Positions 8,988 through 16,701 of a stretch of DNA of 64,000 bases are shown piece by piece (the first letter of the stretch is position 1; every line of letters starts with the position of its first letter). Below the pieces are notes generated by a model, which was given only the letters and a program-made list of their open reading frames with translations, was not told the DNA's origin and searched no databases. Source of the DNA: RPRB01 sp035543115 (GTDB lineage Bacteria > Myxococcota > Myxococcia > Myxococcales > Myxococcaceae). The stretch is from assembly GCA_035543115.1 (NCBI GenBank), contig DATKKF010000027.1:16133-80132 (forward strand), in the 5' to 3' direction. A program made the position numbers and the translations under genes.

Positions 8988-9550
8988 CGCCGGTCCTCGG
9001 ATTCCCGGACGCAGGCCGCTGGCACGCTTGGCTCGCCCGGAATCACCGCAGCGCCGAGGGCGTATGGCTGAGGATCGGCAAGAAGGGTTCGCCGGAGCCG
9101 TCTATCACCTACGCCCAGGCGCTCGACGAGGCCCTGTGCTTCGGGTGGATCGACGGACAGAAGAAGAGCCACGACGCGCACGCCTTCCTCCAGAAGTTCA
9201 CCCCCCGCCGACCTCGGAGCCTCTGGTCGAAGCGGAACATCGTCCACTGCGAGCGTCTCATCGACGCGGGACGGATGGAGGCCGCCGGCCAGGCGCAGAT
9301 CGACGCGGCGAAGGCGGACGGGCGCTGGGGACAGGCTTACGACCCGCCCAGCCGTGCCACGCCACCCGACGATCTGGTGCTCGCCCTGGCCGGGAACCGC
9401 CGGGCGCGGGAGTTCTTCGAGACGCTCGACCAGGCCAACCGCTACGCCATCACCTGGCGGCTGCAGACCGCGAAGCGCCCCGAGACGCGGGCGCGGCGGC
9501 TGGAGACCTTCGTGGAGATGCTGGCCTCGGGAAGGAAGATCCACCCGTGA
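8984..9550 (+). CDS. YdeI/OmpD-associated family protein
   Basis: 188-aa protein of the YdeI/OmpD-associated family, recognised from SAEGVWLRIGKKG, TYAQALDEALCFGWIDGQKK, FTPRRPRSLWSKRN and the C-terminal TAKRPETRARRLE segment. Biochemical function in this family is poorly known. It is predicted to be cytoplasmic, with no signal peptide. The gene overlaps both neighbours by 4 nt (ATGA at its start, GTGA at its end). It is thus locked between the two redox subunits of the operon, which may mean nothing or may point to a role in assembly or stress. Confidence 0.85.
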   Translation: MTPVLGFPDAGRWHAWLARNHRSAEGVWLRIGKKGSPEPSITYAQALDEALCFGWIDGQKKSHDAHAFLQKFTPRRPRSLWSKRNIVHCERLIDAGRMEAAGQAQIDAAKADGRWGQAYDPPSRATPPDDLVLALAGNRRAREFFETLDQANRYAITWRLQTAKRPETRARRLETFVEMLASGRKIHP

Positions 9551-11034
9551 GCAAGTCCGTGCTCTGTCCGTGCGAGGACGTGACCCTGGACGACGTCCGG
9601 CACGCCGTCGACAAGGGCCACCGGGACATCGAGAGCATCAAGCGGTACACCGGCTTCGGCACCGGCTTCTGCCAGGGGAAGACCTGTCTCTCCGCGGTGG
9701 CCCAGACGCTCGCCGAGCACACCGGCGCGGGCCCGGGCGCGGTGCTCCCCTTCACCCCGCGGCCCCCGCTGCACCCCGTGGAGCTGTCGCTCCTCGGGTC
9801 CGTCCCGGTCGACGAGGCCCGTCCGCCCGTCGGGGGAGTTCCCCCGGTCATCCAGGTGGGCTCGCACGCGCTCCGCCCCACCGAGCCGGTCCCGGCGAAG
9901 GTCCGGGTGGTCATCGTCGGCGGGGGCATCATGGGGCTCGCCCTGGCGCACAACCTGGCAAAGCTCGGCTGCAGCGAGGTGGTGGTCCTCGAGCGGGGAT
10001 ACCTCTGCGCGGGGGCCAGCGGTCGCAACGGGGGCGGGGTGCGCATGCAGTGGGGCACCGCGGCCAACATCGAGCTCGCCCGTCGCAGCATCGAGCTGAT
10101 GAAGCAGTTCGCCGGCGAGATGGGCATCAACGTCTGGCTCCGGCAGGGCGGCTACCTGTTCCTCGCCCGGACCGAGGAGGTGGCCGAACGGCTCCGGACG
10201 AATGCCGAGCTGCACAACAAGCTCGGGGTGAAGACGCAGATCCTCTCGCCGGGCGAGGGCCGCGACGTGGTCCCCGAGCTGACGATGAAGGGCGTGCTCC
10301 TCTGCGCCTACCACCCGGACGACGGGGTCATCTTCCCCTGGCCGTTCCTCTGGGGGTACGCCCGGTCGGCCCAGCGGCGGGGGGTGCGCGTGGAGACCTT
10401 CACCACCGTGACCGGCTTCGAGGTCTCGGGGGGCCAGGTGCGGGCGGTGGAGACCGACCGGGGACGCATCGCCTGCGAGACGGTGGTCATCGCCGCCGGC
10501 GCCTGGAGTCCCGAGGTGGCGAAGCTGGCCGGGGTCAAGCTGCCCAACGAGCCGCACCGGCACGAGATCCTTTCCACCGAGCCGCTGAAGCCATTCCTCA
10601 CCCCGCTGGTCTCGGTGCTCGACTCGGGCCTCTACTTCAGCCAGTCGATGCGCGGGGAGATCGTCGGGGGGATGGGCGACCCGAAGGAGCCCGCGGGGCT
10701 GAACATGGGCTCGACCCTGCGTTTCCTCTCCCGGTTCTCGCGCGCGCTCACCGAGCAGATTCCCCGGCTGGGGCAGATCAAGGTGCTGCGGCAGTGGGCC
10801 GGCTGCTACGACGTGACACCGGACAACAACCCGGTGCTGGGGCGCACTCCGGGGCTGCCGAACATGCTCCAGATGTCCGGCTTCGTCGGGCACGGCTTCA
10901 TGATGGCTCCAGCGGTGGCCGAGCGGATGGCGGCGTGGATGGTGAACGACACCCGCGACGAGCTGTTCACCCGCTTCGACCTGGAGCGCTTCCGCACCGG
11001 CCGGCTGGAGCGGGAGACGATGATCATCGGCTGA
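9547..11034 (+). CDS. BFD-type [2Fe-2S] / FAD-dependent amine (amino acid) oxidoreductase
   Basis: 495 aa. The first 60 residues are a bacterioferritin-associated-ferredoxin-like [2Fe-2S] domain (CPCEDVTLDDV, then TGFCQGKTC). After a Pro-rich linker comes a DAO-type FAD domain from about 118 (VVIVGGGIMGLALAHNLAK). It contains the conserved GASGRNGGGVRMQWG and the C-terminal CYDVTPDNNPVLG / GFVGHGFMMAPAVAE motifs of sarcosine oxidase beta, HcnC and proline dehydrogenase beta. It would oxidise a secondary amine or amino acid and pass electrons to the partner subunit encoded at 7665. GTG 9547 overlaps the previous stop, which supports this start. The N-terminal position of the BFD domain is unusual. 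Confidence 0.9.
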   Translation: MSKSVLCPCEDVTLDDVRHAVDKGHRDIESIKRYTGFGTGFCQGKTCLSAVAQTLAEHTGAGPGAVLPFTPRPPLHPVELSLLGSVPVDEARPPVGGVPPVIQVGSHALRPTEPVPAKVRVVIVGGGIMGLALAHNLAKLGCSEVVVLERGYLCAGASGRNGGGVRMQWGTAANIELARRSIELMKQFAGEMGINVWLRQGGYLFLARTEEVAERLRTNAELHNKLGVKTQILSPGEGRDVVPELTMKGVLLCAYHPDDGVIFPWPFLWGYARSAQRRGVRVETFTTVTGFEVSGGQVRAVETDRGRIACETVVIAAGAWSPEVAKLAGVKLPNEPHRHEILSTEPLKPFLTPLVSVLDSGLYFSQSMRGEIVGGMGDPKEPAGLNMGSTLRFLSRFSRALTEQIPRLGQIKVLRQWAGCYDVTPDNNPVLGRTPGLPNMLQMSGFVGHGFMMAPAVAERMAAWMVNDTRDELFTRFDLERFRTGRLERETMIIG

Positions 11035-11035
11035 G

Positions 11036-11887
11036 ATGGCCTCAGCCCCTGCGCGCCTCCTCCGATCCCGAGTGAGTCCACGACCGATGCTCGCCGACTT
11101 CGAACAGGCCAGCGCGATCCGCCCTTCCGGGCCGGGCACGTACGAGGCCTGCGTCCCGGACGGCTGGCAGCAGGGGCGCGGCGCCTTCGGCGGGTTGGTG
11201 TACGCACTCCTCGCCCGGGCGATGGAGGCCGCGGTGGGGGATCCGGCCCGCCGGCTCCAGACCCTTGCTGGAGACATCGCCGCGCCGGTGCTCCGCGGGC
11301 CGGCGACCGTCCGGGTGGAGATGCTCCGGCGCGGGAGCCGGCAGAGCAACCTGCAGGCCCGGCTCATCCAGGGAGGGGACGTCCTGGCGGTGGCCAGCGG
11401 CGTCCTCTCCGCTCCGCGCGAGGCGCAGATCCCGAGGCTCCGGGCCGTCGAGACGCCCGACCGCGCCGACTGGGACCAGCTCCCGGTCCTCGATGTCGGT
11501 CCACCCATCGGCCCCGATTTCGCCCTCGCCTACGAGTACCGCTCGGCAGGGCCGCCTCCGCTGGGCGGCGCACAGGACGCGGAGACGGCCGGGTACATCC
11601 GGGAGCGCCGCGTGCCCTCCCGGCGGGACGCGCCCAGCATCATCGCCCTCCTCGACGCCTGGTGGCCCACGCTGTGGTCGGTGGTCACCGAACCGAGGCC
11701 GGTGGCCACGACCAGCTTCCTGGCCGAGGTGCTGGTGGACCCGGCACGACTCGACCCGGCGGAGCGGCTCTTCCACGACGCGCGGATGGCGGGGGTGGCA
11801 GACGGCTTCTTCGTCGAGCTGCGGGCGCTGTGGAGCGGTGACACCTGCGTGGCAATGAACCAGCAGACCTTCGCCGTCCTCCGCTAG
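11036..11887 (+). CDS. Acyl-CoA thioesterase-like double-hotdog protein
   Basis: Thioesterase-family protein with two hotdog folds. The first half has the family pattern GRGAFGGLVYALLARAME and APVLRGPATVRVEMLRRG; the second has RRDAPSIIALLDAWWP and TTSFLAEVLV. The ATG at 11036 lies 1 nt after the oxidase stop; an ATG at 11087 fits the homologous N-terminus (MLADFEQA) better, so the first 17 residues may not be translated. Likely cytoplasmic hydrolysis of acyl-CoA thioesters. The last gene of the operon, it shares the tetranucleotide CTAG with the stop of the convergent membrane-protein gene. Confidence 0.82.
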   Translation: MASAPARLLRSRVSPRPMLADFEQASAIRPSGPGTYEACVPDGWQQGRGAFGGLVYALLARAMEAAVGDPARRLQTLAGDIAAPVLRGPATVRVEMLRRGSRQSNLQARLIQGGDVLAVASGVLSAPREAQIPRLRAVETPDRADWDQLPVLDVGPPIGPDFALAYEYRSAGPPPLGGAQDAETAGYIRERRVPSRRDAPSIIALLDAWWPTLWSVVTEPRPVATTSFLAEVLVDPARLDPAERLFHDARMAGVADGFFVELRALWSGDTCVAMNQQTFAVLR

Positions 11888-13425
11888 CGCTCGGGCCGTG
11901 CAGCGTGCTCGACCGTGTGGCGGCACCAGGGCCCCCCGGCGGAAGTGATGGGCGTCTCGAAGGTACGCCGCATCAGCGCCCCGTGCTGCAGGAGCGTGCC
12001 ATCGGGGCGGTCGAGCGCACACGGGGCGAGGACCGAGCGGCCCGGGCGGAGCTCGGCCACCGTTCCGGGAAAGCGATTCAGGTTTCCTTCTGCACCCACC
12101 GGCACCAGCACTCCGAGGGGGGCGAGTGACGCCGGGACGTAGACCTCGAGGTAGTCGGCGAGGAGCACCGCCGGGCCTGCCGCGGCGAGGCGCGCGGCGT
12201 CGGCCCGAGGTCCGGCGAGCGGCTCCGGTGGGCTGGAGGGCACGGAGATCACCAGAGCCACCAGGCCCAGCCCGAGGACCAGCCCGCGGCGCGCCCCGGC
12301 GACCGCACAGGCCAGCAGGACGAGCCCATGCACCGCCGCGGCCAGCGCCCAGAAGGTGGGCAGCGAGAGGTAGCGGCCGGCGAACTGGCCGTCCCGGAAG
12401 TATCGGATGAGGATCAGGCCCGGGAGCACCGAGAAGCAAAAGGCGAGCAGCGCGAGCTGGTCGAACCGCTCGCCGCGCGGCCGCCGGGGGAGCGCCGCGG
12501 TCACCACCCCGACCAGCAGCGGCCAGAGCCCCCCTTCGCTCCGGAGCGAGGCCAGCACCGGTCCGACGTTGGACAGGAGGTGTCCGTGGTCGATCCGCAG
12601 CGGGGTGATGAAGCGGGTTCCGAAAGTGCGGAGGCAGTACGTGCCGTGGCGATTGTGGAGCAACGCGTCGACGCCCCCGGCCACCCCGAGGCCGGCGAGC
12701 ACCCCGAGCGCCGCTGGGGGGCGCGCCCGGGCCCGCAGCACCTCGAGGAGACCGACCGCCAGCAGCGCGGCGAGACTCGCGGTGTTCATCCACACGGCCA
12801 GACTCGAGGCGACGGCGAAGCCGAGCAGCGCCCGCGCACGGGTGCGCCGCGACGTCCCGGTGAGCGCCGCCCGGCATGACCACCAGGCCCAGCACAGGGC
12901 CGTCACCTGCCAGAGGTAGGGCTGTCCCGCCTGGAGGAAGTTCCACGCCACCGAGTGCGCGAGCACCACCGGCAGCAGGAGCGTGAGCACCGCCAGTGCC
13001 GGGCTGCCGAAGATGGCGGAGAGCGGGACGGCGGCGGAGCACAGCCCGAGGACCCCCAGCACGTGGTACGCCTCGGGAGTCTGGAGGTGCAGCGCGCGCC
13101 CGAGGAGAAAGGGCCACATCCCGAACCGGTCCTGCCGAGGGTAGAAGAGCGTGAAGGCGCCCTCCCCCATGCCCTGCATCAGGAGGATCGGCACCGCGCA
13201 GTCCGAGTTGTAGAACGGCGCTGGCCCGAGTCCCCGTCCGAGCCTGAGGGCGCACCCGGCCAGGGCGAGGGCCGCGGCCCACGGCTCGAGGCGGGCCCAG
13301 GAGGGCAGCTCAGCGCGGCCCAGCGCGGACCTCGTCGGAGCGCGGGCGCGGCGCGAGTGGTCCGGCGCAGGCGCCGACGAGCACGGCCCAGGACGGATGC
13401 ATGCCGGCGGTGGACTTGAACGCAC
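11884..13425 (-). CDS. Polytopic membrane protein, possible GT-C glycosyltransferase
   Basis: About 510 aa with roughly ten hydrophobic segments over residues 45-420 and a soluble C-terminal portion. An acidic residue in the first extracytoplasmic loop (FYNSDCAVPILLM) and the general layout resemble GT-C-type lipid-sugar glycosyltransferases, but no diagnostic family motif is recognised. The start is uncertain. The frame opens with TTG at 13443 and GTG at 13425, and the first 45 residues are Pro/Arg-rich and may be untranslated. It sits downstream of dnaE2 on the same strand and converges on the thioesterase gene, sharing the CTAG stop overlap. Confidence 0.7.
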   Translation of the reverse strand: MRSSPPPACIRPGPCSSAPAPDHSRRARAPTRSALGRAELPSWARLEPWAAALALAGCALRLGRGLGPAPFYNSDCAVPILLMQGMGEGAFTLFYPRQDRFGMWPFLLGRALHLQTPEAYHVLGVLGLCSAAVPLSAIFGSPALAVLTLLLPVVLAHSVAWNFLQAGQPYLWQVTALCWAWWSCRAALTGTSRRTRARALLGFAVASSLAVWMNTASLAALLAVGLLEVLRARARPPAALGVLAGLGVAGGVDALLHNRHGTYCLRTFGTRFITPLRIDHGHLLSNVGPVLASLRSEGGLWPLLVGVVTAALPRRPRGERFDQLALLAFCFSVLPGLILIRYFRDGQFAGRYLSLPTFWALAAAVHGLVLLACAVAGARRGLVLGLGLVALVISVPSSPPEPLAGPRADAARLAAAGPAVLLADYLEVYVPASLAPLGVLVPVGAEGNLNRFPGTVAELRPGRSVLAPCALDRPDGTLLQHGALMRRTFETPITSAGGPWCRHTVEHAARPER

Positions 13426-13520
13426 CCGCCGGTGCGCCTGCAACGGGTGTCTTCGGCAGGGACCTCAACCTTGCACCAAGGGGAGGCGCGCGGAGCCTCG
13501 CAGGAGCACCGACCACCTGC

Positions 13521-16500
13521 TCAGCCGGGCGCCGCCTCGCTCCATGGCATGGACAGCTGCTCCGAGGTCGACGGGGAGGACGGGAGCCGCAGCGCGCTGG
13601 CCCGCGAGATCTGGAGGTTGACCACCTTCCCCACCCGCTCCACCCGCCCCTCCGCGTAGAGGAACGCCGAGCCGAGCAGCACCCGGCGGTCACGCTCGAA
13701 GATCTCCGGCGGCACCACGAGATTCGAGATGCCGGTCTCGTCCTCCAGGGAGAGGAACGCCACCCCCTTCGCCGTCGGCGGTCGCTGCCGGCAGATGACC
13801 AGCCCGGCGATGCGGACGCGGGCCTTCGCCTGCGCGTCTTGCAGCCGCGCCGCGGTGAGCACCCGGCGCTGGTCGAGGAACGGGCGCATCAGCGCCAGTG
13901 GATGCTTCGACAGCGACAGCCCCGTCGTCCGGTAGTCCTCCGCCACCCGCTCGGCCTCGGCCAGGGCCCGCCCGGGCGCGGCCGAACGATCCATCGGCAC
14001 ACCGCGGAACAGGTCGTCGTCGGCGGCGGGCCCGAGCGCCTGCACCTCCCACACCGCCTGCCGCCGGCTGCCGCACAGCCCGTCCAGTGCGGCCGACCGC
14101 GCCAGCCGCTCCAGCGCGTGCCGGGGGATGCGCACCCGTCGCGCGAGGTCGGCGAGGTCGGCGAAGCCCGCCGGCCCCCTCGCCTCCACCACCGCCCGGG
14201 CGTGGGCCTCTTGCAGCCCCTTCACCTCGCGCAGCCCGATGCGGAGCTCCCCGTCCTCCAGCGTCGCGTCCCAGTCGGAGTGGCGCACGTCGATGGGCCG
14301 CACCATCACGCCGTGCCTCTTCGCGTCCTCGACGATGGTGTGCGGCGCGTAGAAGCCCATCGGCTGGCTGTTGAGCAGCGCCGCGGCGAAGGCCGCCGGG
14401 TGGTAGCACTTCACGTAGGCGCTGGCGTAGGCGATGAGCGCGAACGACGCCGAGTGGGACTCGGGGAAGCCGTAGTGGCTGAACCCCTTGAACTGCTCGA
14501 AGCACTTCTCGGCGTACTCGCGGGTGTAACCCCGGGCCACGCACCCATCGACGAACCGCTCGCGCCAGGGCACCAGCAGCACCTCGGCCCGCTTGTGACT
14601 CAGGGCGCGGCGGAGCGCGTCGGCCTCGCCCTGGTCGAACCCCGCCGCGGTGACGGCGAGGCGCATCGCCTGCTCCTGGAACAGCGGGACGCCCAGCGTC
14701 TTTTCCAGGATGTGCTTCACCTCGTCCGAGGGGTACGTCACCTCCTCCAGCCCCTCGCGGCGGCGGAGGAAGGGGTGGACCATGTCCCCCAGGATGGGCC
14801 CGGGACGGATGAGGGCGATCTCGATGGTCAGGTCGTAGAAGCTCTTCGGCTTCAGCCGGGGCAGGAGGTTCATCTGCGCCCGGCTCTCCACCTGGAACAC
14901 GCCGATGGCGTCCGCCTCCCCGAGCATCCGGTACACCGCCGGGTCCTCGCTGGGGATGGTGGCCAGGTCGAGACGGATGCCCTCGTGTGTCTCGACGAGG
15001 GCGAAGGACTTGGAGAGCACGGTCAGCATCCCCAGGCCCAGGAGGTCCACCTTGAAGATGCCCAGCGCGTTCAGGTCGTCCTTCTCCCACTGGACGACGG
15101 TCCGGTCCTTCATCGAGGCGTTCTCCACCGGCACCACCTCGGCCAGCTCGCCGTGGGTGATGACGAAGCCGCCCACGTGGATGGAGAGGTGTCGGGGGAA
15201 GCCCTCCAGCATCTGGGCGAGAGCGAGCGTCCGCTGCACGCCCGGGTCCTCGGGACGCAGGCCGGCCTCGACCACGTGCACGTCGGTGAGCGCGCTCGAC
15301 CCGGCGAACTCGGTGTGCTTCGCCAGCCGGTCCACCTGGTCCAGCGAGAGCCCCAGTGCTTTGCCCACCTCGCGCACCGCCAGCCGTCCGCGGTAGCAGA
15401 TGACCTCGCACACCATGCCGGCGCGGTCGCGGCCGTGCTTGTTGTAGACGTACTGCAGCACCTCCTCGCGCCGCTGGTGCTCGAAGTCCACGTCGATGTC
15501 CGGGGGCTCGGGGCGCTCCAGGCTGAGGAAGCGCTCGAAGAGGAGCCCCATCCGCACCGGATCGATGGAGGTGATGCGGAGCGCGTAGCAGACCGCGGAG
15601 TTGGCCGCGCTTCCCCGCCCCTGGCAGAGGATGCCGTTCCGGATGGCGAAGTGGACGATGTCGTGGAGCGCGAGGAAGTAGCCGGCCACCTCGAGCGTCT
15701 CGATGAGCACGAGCTCGTGTCGGACCTGGCGACGGACCGCCTCGGGGACCCCGCCCGGGTAGCGAAAGGCGAGGCCCTCGTCGACCAGGTGGGCGAGCCA
15801 GCTCTGCGTGGTGTGACCAGGCGGCAGGTCTTCCCGGGGGAACTGGTAACGGAGCGCGTCGAGAGAGAAGTGACAGCTGTCGGCGATCTCCAGCGTGCGG
15901 CCCACCACCTCGGGCGCGTCGGCCCACAGCCGGAGCATCTCCCCCGGGCCCTTGAGCGTCCGCTCGGCGTTGGGAAACAGCTTCCGGCCGGCGCGGGCCA
16001 CCTGGGTCTGGTGGCGAATGGCGGCCACCACGTCTTGCAGCGGCTGGCGCTCGCGGGCGTGGGTGTGCACGTCGTTGTGCGCACAGAGCGGCAGCTCCAG
16101 CGTCCGGGCCAGAGCGCGGGCCCGCCCCCAGCGCGCGTCGTCCCCGGCGGACAGCGTGCGACAGGCCCCGATGTAGAAGCGGCCCGGGAAGGCCTCGGCC
16201 AGCGGCGCCACCCGCTCGGGCTCGTCCGGGAACGGCAGGAGCGCGATCAGCCCCGCGCTGCGCTCGGCCAGCGTCCGCCAGCCGATGCCTGCCTCCCCCT
16301 TGGGGTGGGCCAGCCGGCTCCGGGTCAGCACCTGGCAGAGATGCCGGTACCCGCCGGCGTCCTGGACGTAGACCACCACCGGAGGGGCGTCGGTGAGCAT
16401 CACCCGGGCGCCATGCACGAGCTTCAGCCCCACGTCGCGCGCTGCGAGGTGGGCCTTCACCGAGCCGTACAGCCCGTCGCCGTCGGTCAGCGCGAGCGCG

Positions 16501-16598
16501 GAGAGCCCGAGCCGCATGGCCTGGAACACCAGCTCCTCGGGGTGCGAGGCGCCCTCGAGGAAGGAGTAGTTGGAGCGGCAGACCATCTCGGCGTACAC
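13521..16598 (-). CDS. dnaE2: Error-prone DNA polymerase DnaE2 (ImuC)
   Basis: About 1,025-aa C-family polymerase of the SOS mutasome, carrying out translesion synthesis together with ImuB and the beta clamp. The PHP domain begins YAEMVCRSNYSFLEGASHP. The palm carries RGSAANSAVCYAL and the catalytic PDIDVDFEHQRR, and the C-terminal OB domain includes the Arg/Ala/Gly-rich RVRIAGLVICRQRPPTAKG. GTG 16598 is chosen because the family N-terminus starts there; GTGs at 16604 and 16619 are in frame too. The 16619 codon lies inside a LexA-box match and at the predicted transcription start, so it is unlikely to be used. imuA-imuB lie about 5.6 kb away on the same strand. Confidence 0.93.
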   Translation of the reverse strand: MYAEMVCRSNYSFLEGASHPEELVFQAMRLGLSALALTDGDGLYGSVKAHLAARDVGLKLVHGARVMLTDAPPVVVYVQDAGGYRHLCQVLTRSRLAHPKGEAGIGWRTLAERSAGLIALLPFPDEPERVAPLAEAFPGRFYIGACRTLSAGDDARWGRARALARTLELPLCAHNDVHTHARERQPLQDVVAAIRHQTQVARAGRKLFPNAERTLKGPGEMLRLWADAPEVVGRTLEIADSCHFSLDALRYQFPREDLPPGHTTQSWLAHLVDEGLAFRYPGGVPEAVRRQVRHELVLIETLEVAGYFLALHDIVHFAIRNGILCQGRGSAANSAVCYALRITSIDPVRMGLLFERFLSLERPEPPDIDVDFEHQRREEVLQYVYNKHGRDRAGMVCEVICYRGRLAVREVGKALGLSLDQVDRLAKHTEFAGSSALTDVHVVEAGLRPEDPGVQRTLALAQMLEGFPRHLSIHVGGFVITHGELAEVVPVENASMKDRTVVQWEKDDLNALGIFKVDLLGLGMLTVLSKSFALVETHEGIRLDLATIPSEDPAVYRMLGEADAIGVFQVESRAQMNLLPRLKPKSFYDLTIEIALIRPGPILGDMVHPFLRRREGLEEVTYPSDEVKHILEKTLGVPLFQEQAMRLAVTAAGFDQGEADALRRALSHKRAEVLLVPWRERFVDGCVARGYTREYAEKCFEQFKGFSHYGFPESHSASFALIAYASAYVKCYHPAAFAAALLNSQPMGFYAPHTIVEDAKRHGVMVRPIDVRHSDWDATLEDGELRIGLREVKGLQEAHARAVVEARGPAGFADLADLARRVRIPRHALERLARSAALDGLCGSRRQAVWEVQALGPAADDDLFRGVPMDRSAAPGRALAEAERVAEDYRTTGLSLSKHPLALMRPFLDQRRVLTAARLQDAQAKARVRIAGLVICRQRPPTAKGVAFLSLEDETGISNLVVPPEIFERDRRVLLGSAFLYAEGRVERVGKVVNLQISRASALRLPSSPSTSEQLSMPWSEAAPG

Positions 16599-16611
16599 GC
16601 TCACTACGCTA

Positions 16612-16628
16612 CTGCTCACCCGTTCAGA
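16612..16628 (-). promoter_or_regulatory. Putative LexA box of dnaE2
   Basis: Plus-strand CTGCTCACCCGTTCAGA matches 15 of 17 positions of the LexA consensus I recall for Myxococcus xanthus (CTRHAMRYBYGTTCAGS). It overlaps the predicted -10 element (16623-16628), so bound LexA would block transcription. The consensus is from memory. Confidence 0.65.
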
Positions 16629-16651
16629 TGGCCAGTCCCAGGGTCGGTCAA
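16623..16651 (-). promoter_or_regulatory. Putative sigma-70 promoter of dnaE2
   Basis: On the minus strand TTGACC (16651-16646), a 17-bp spacer and a weak TCTGAA (16628-16623). The expected transcription start is near 16616, within 18 nt of the chosen GTG start, so the mRNA would be nearly leaderless. No ribosome-binding site is visible. Confidence 0.45.
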
Positions 16652-16701
16652 CCCAGCTGCAGCGCCGTGCCCTCGATCAGTCCGGGGAGGTCACCACCGC
16701 C

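Noticed and set aside
13398..13432. T-arm-like sequence (GTTCAAGTCC on the minus strand) hinting at a tRNA
   Set aside because: The stem has a bulge, no matching acceptor or anticodon arms are present at tRNA distance, and no CCA end follows.
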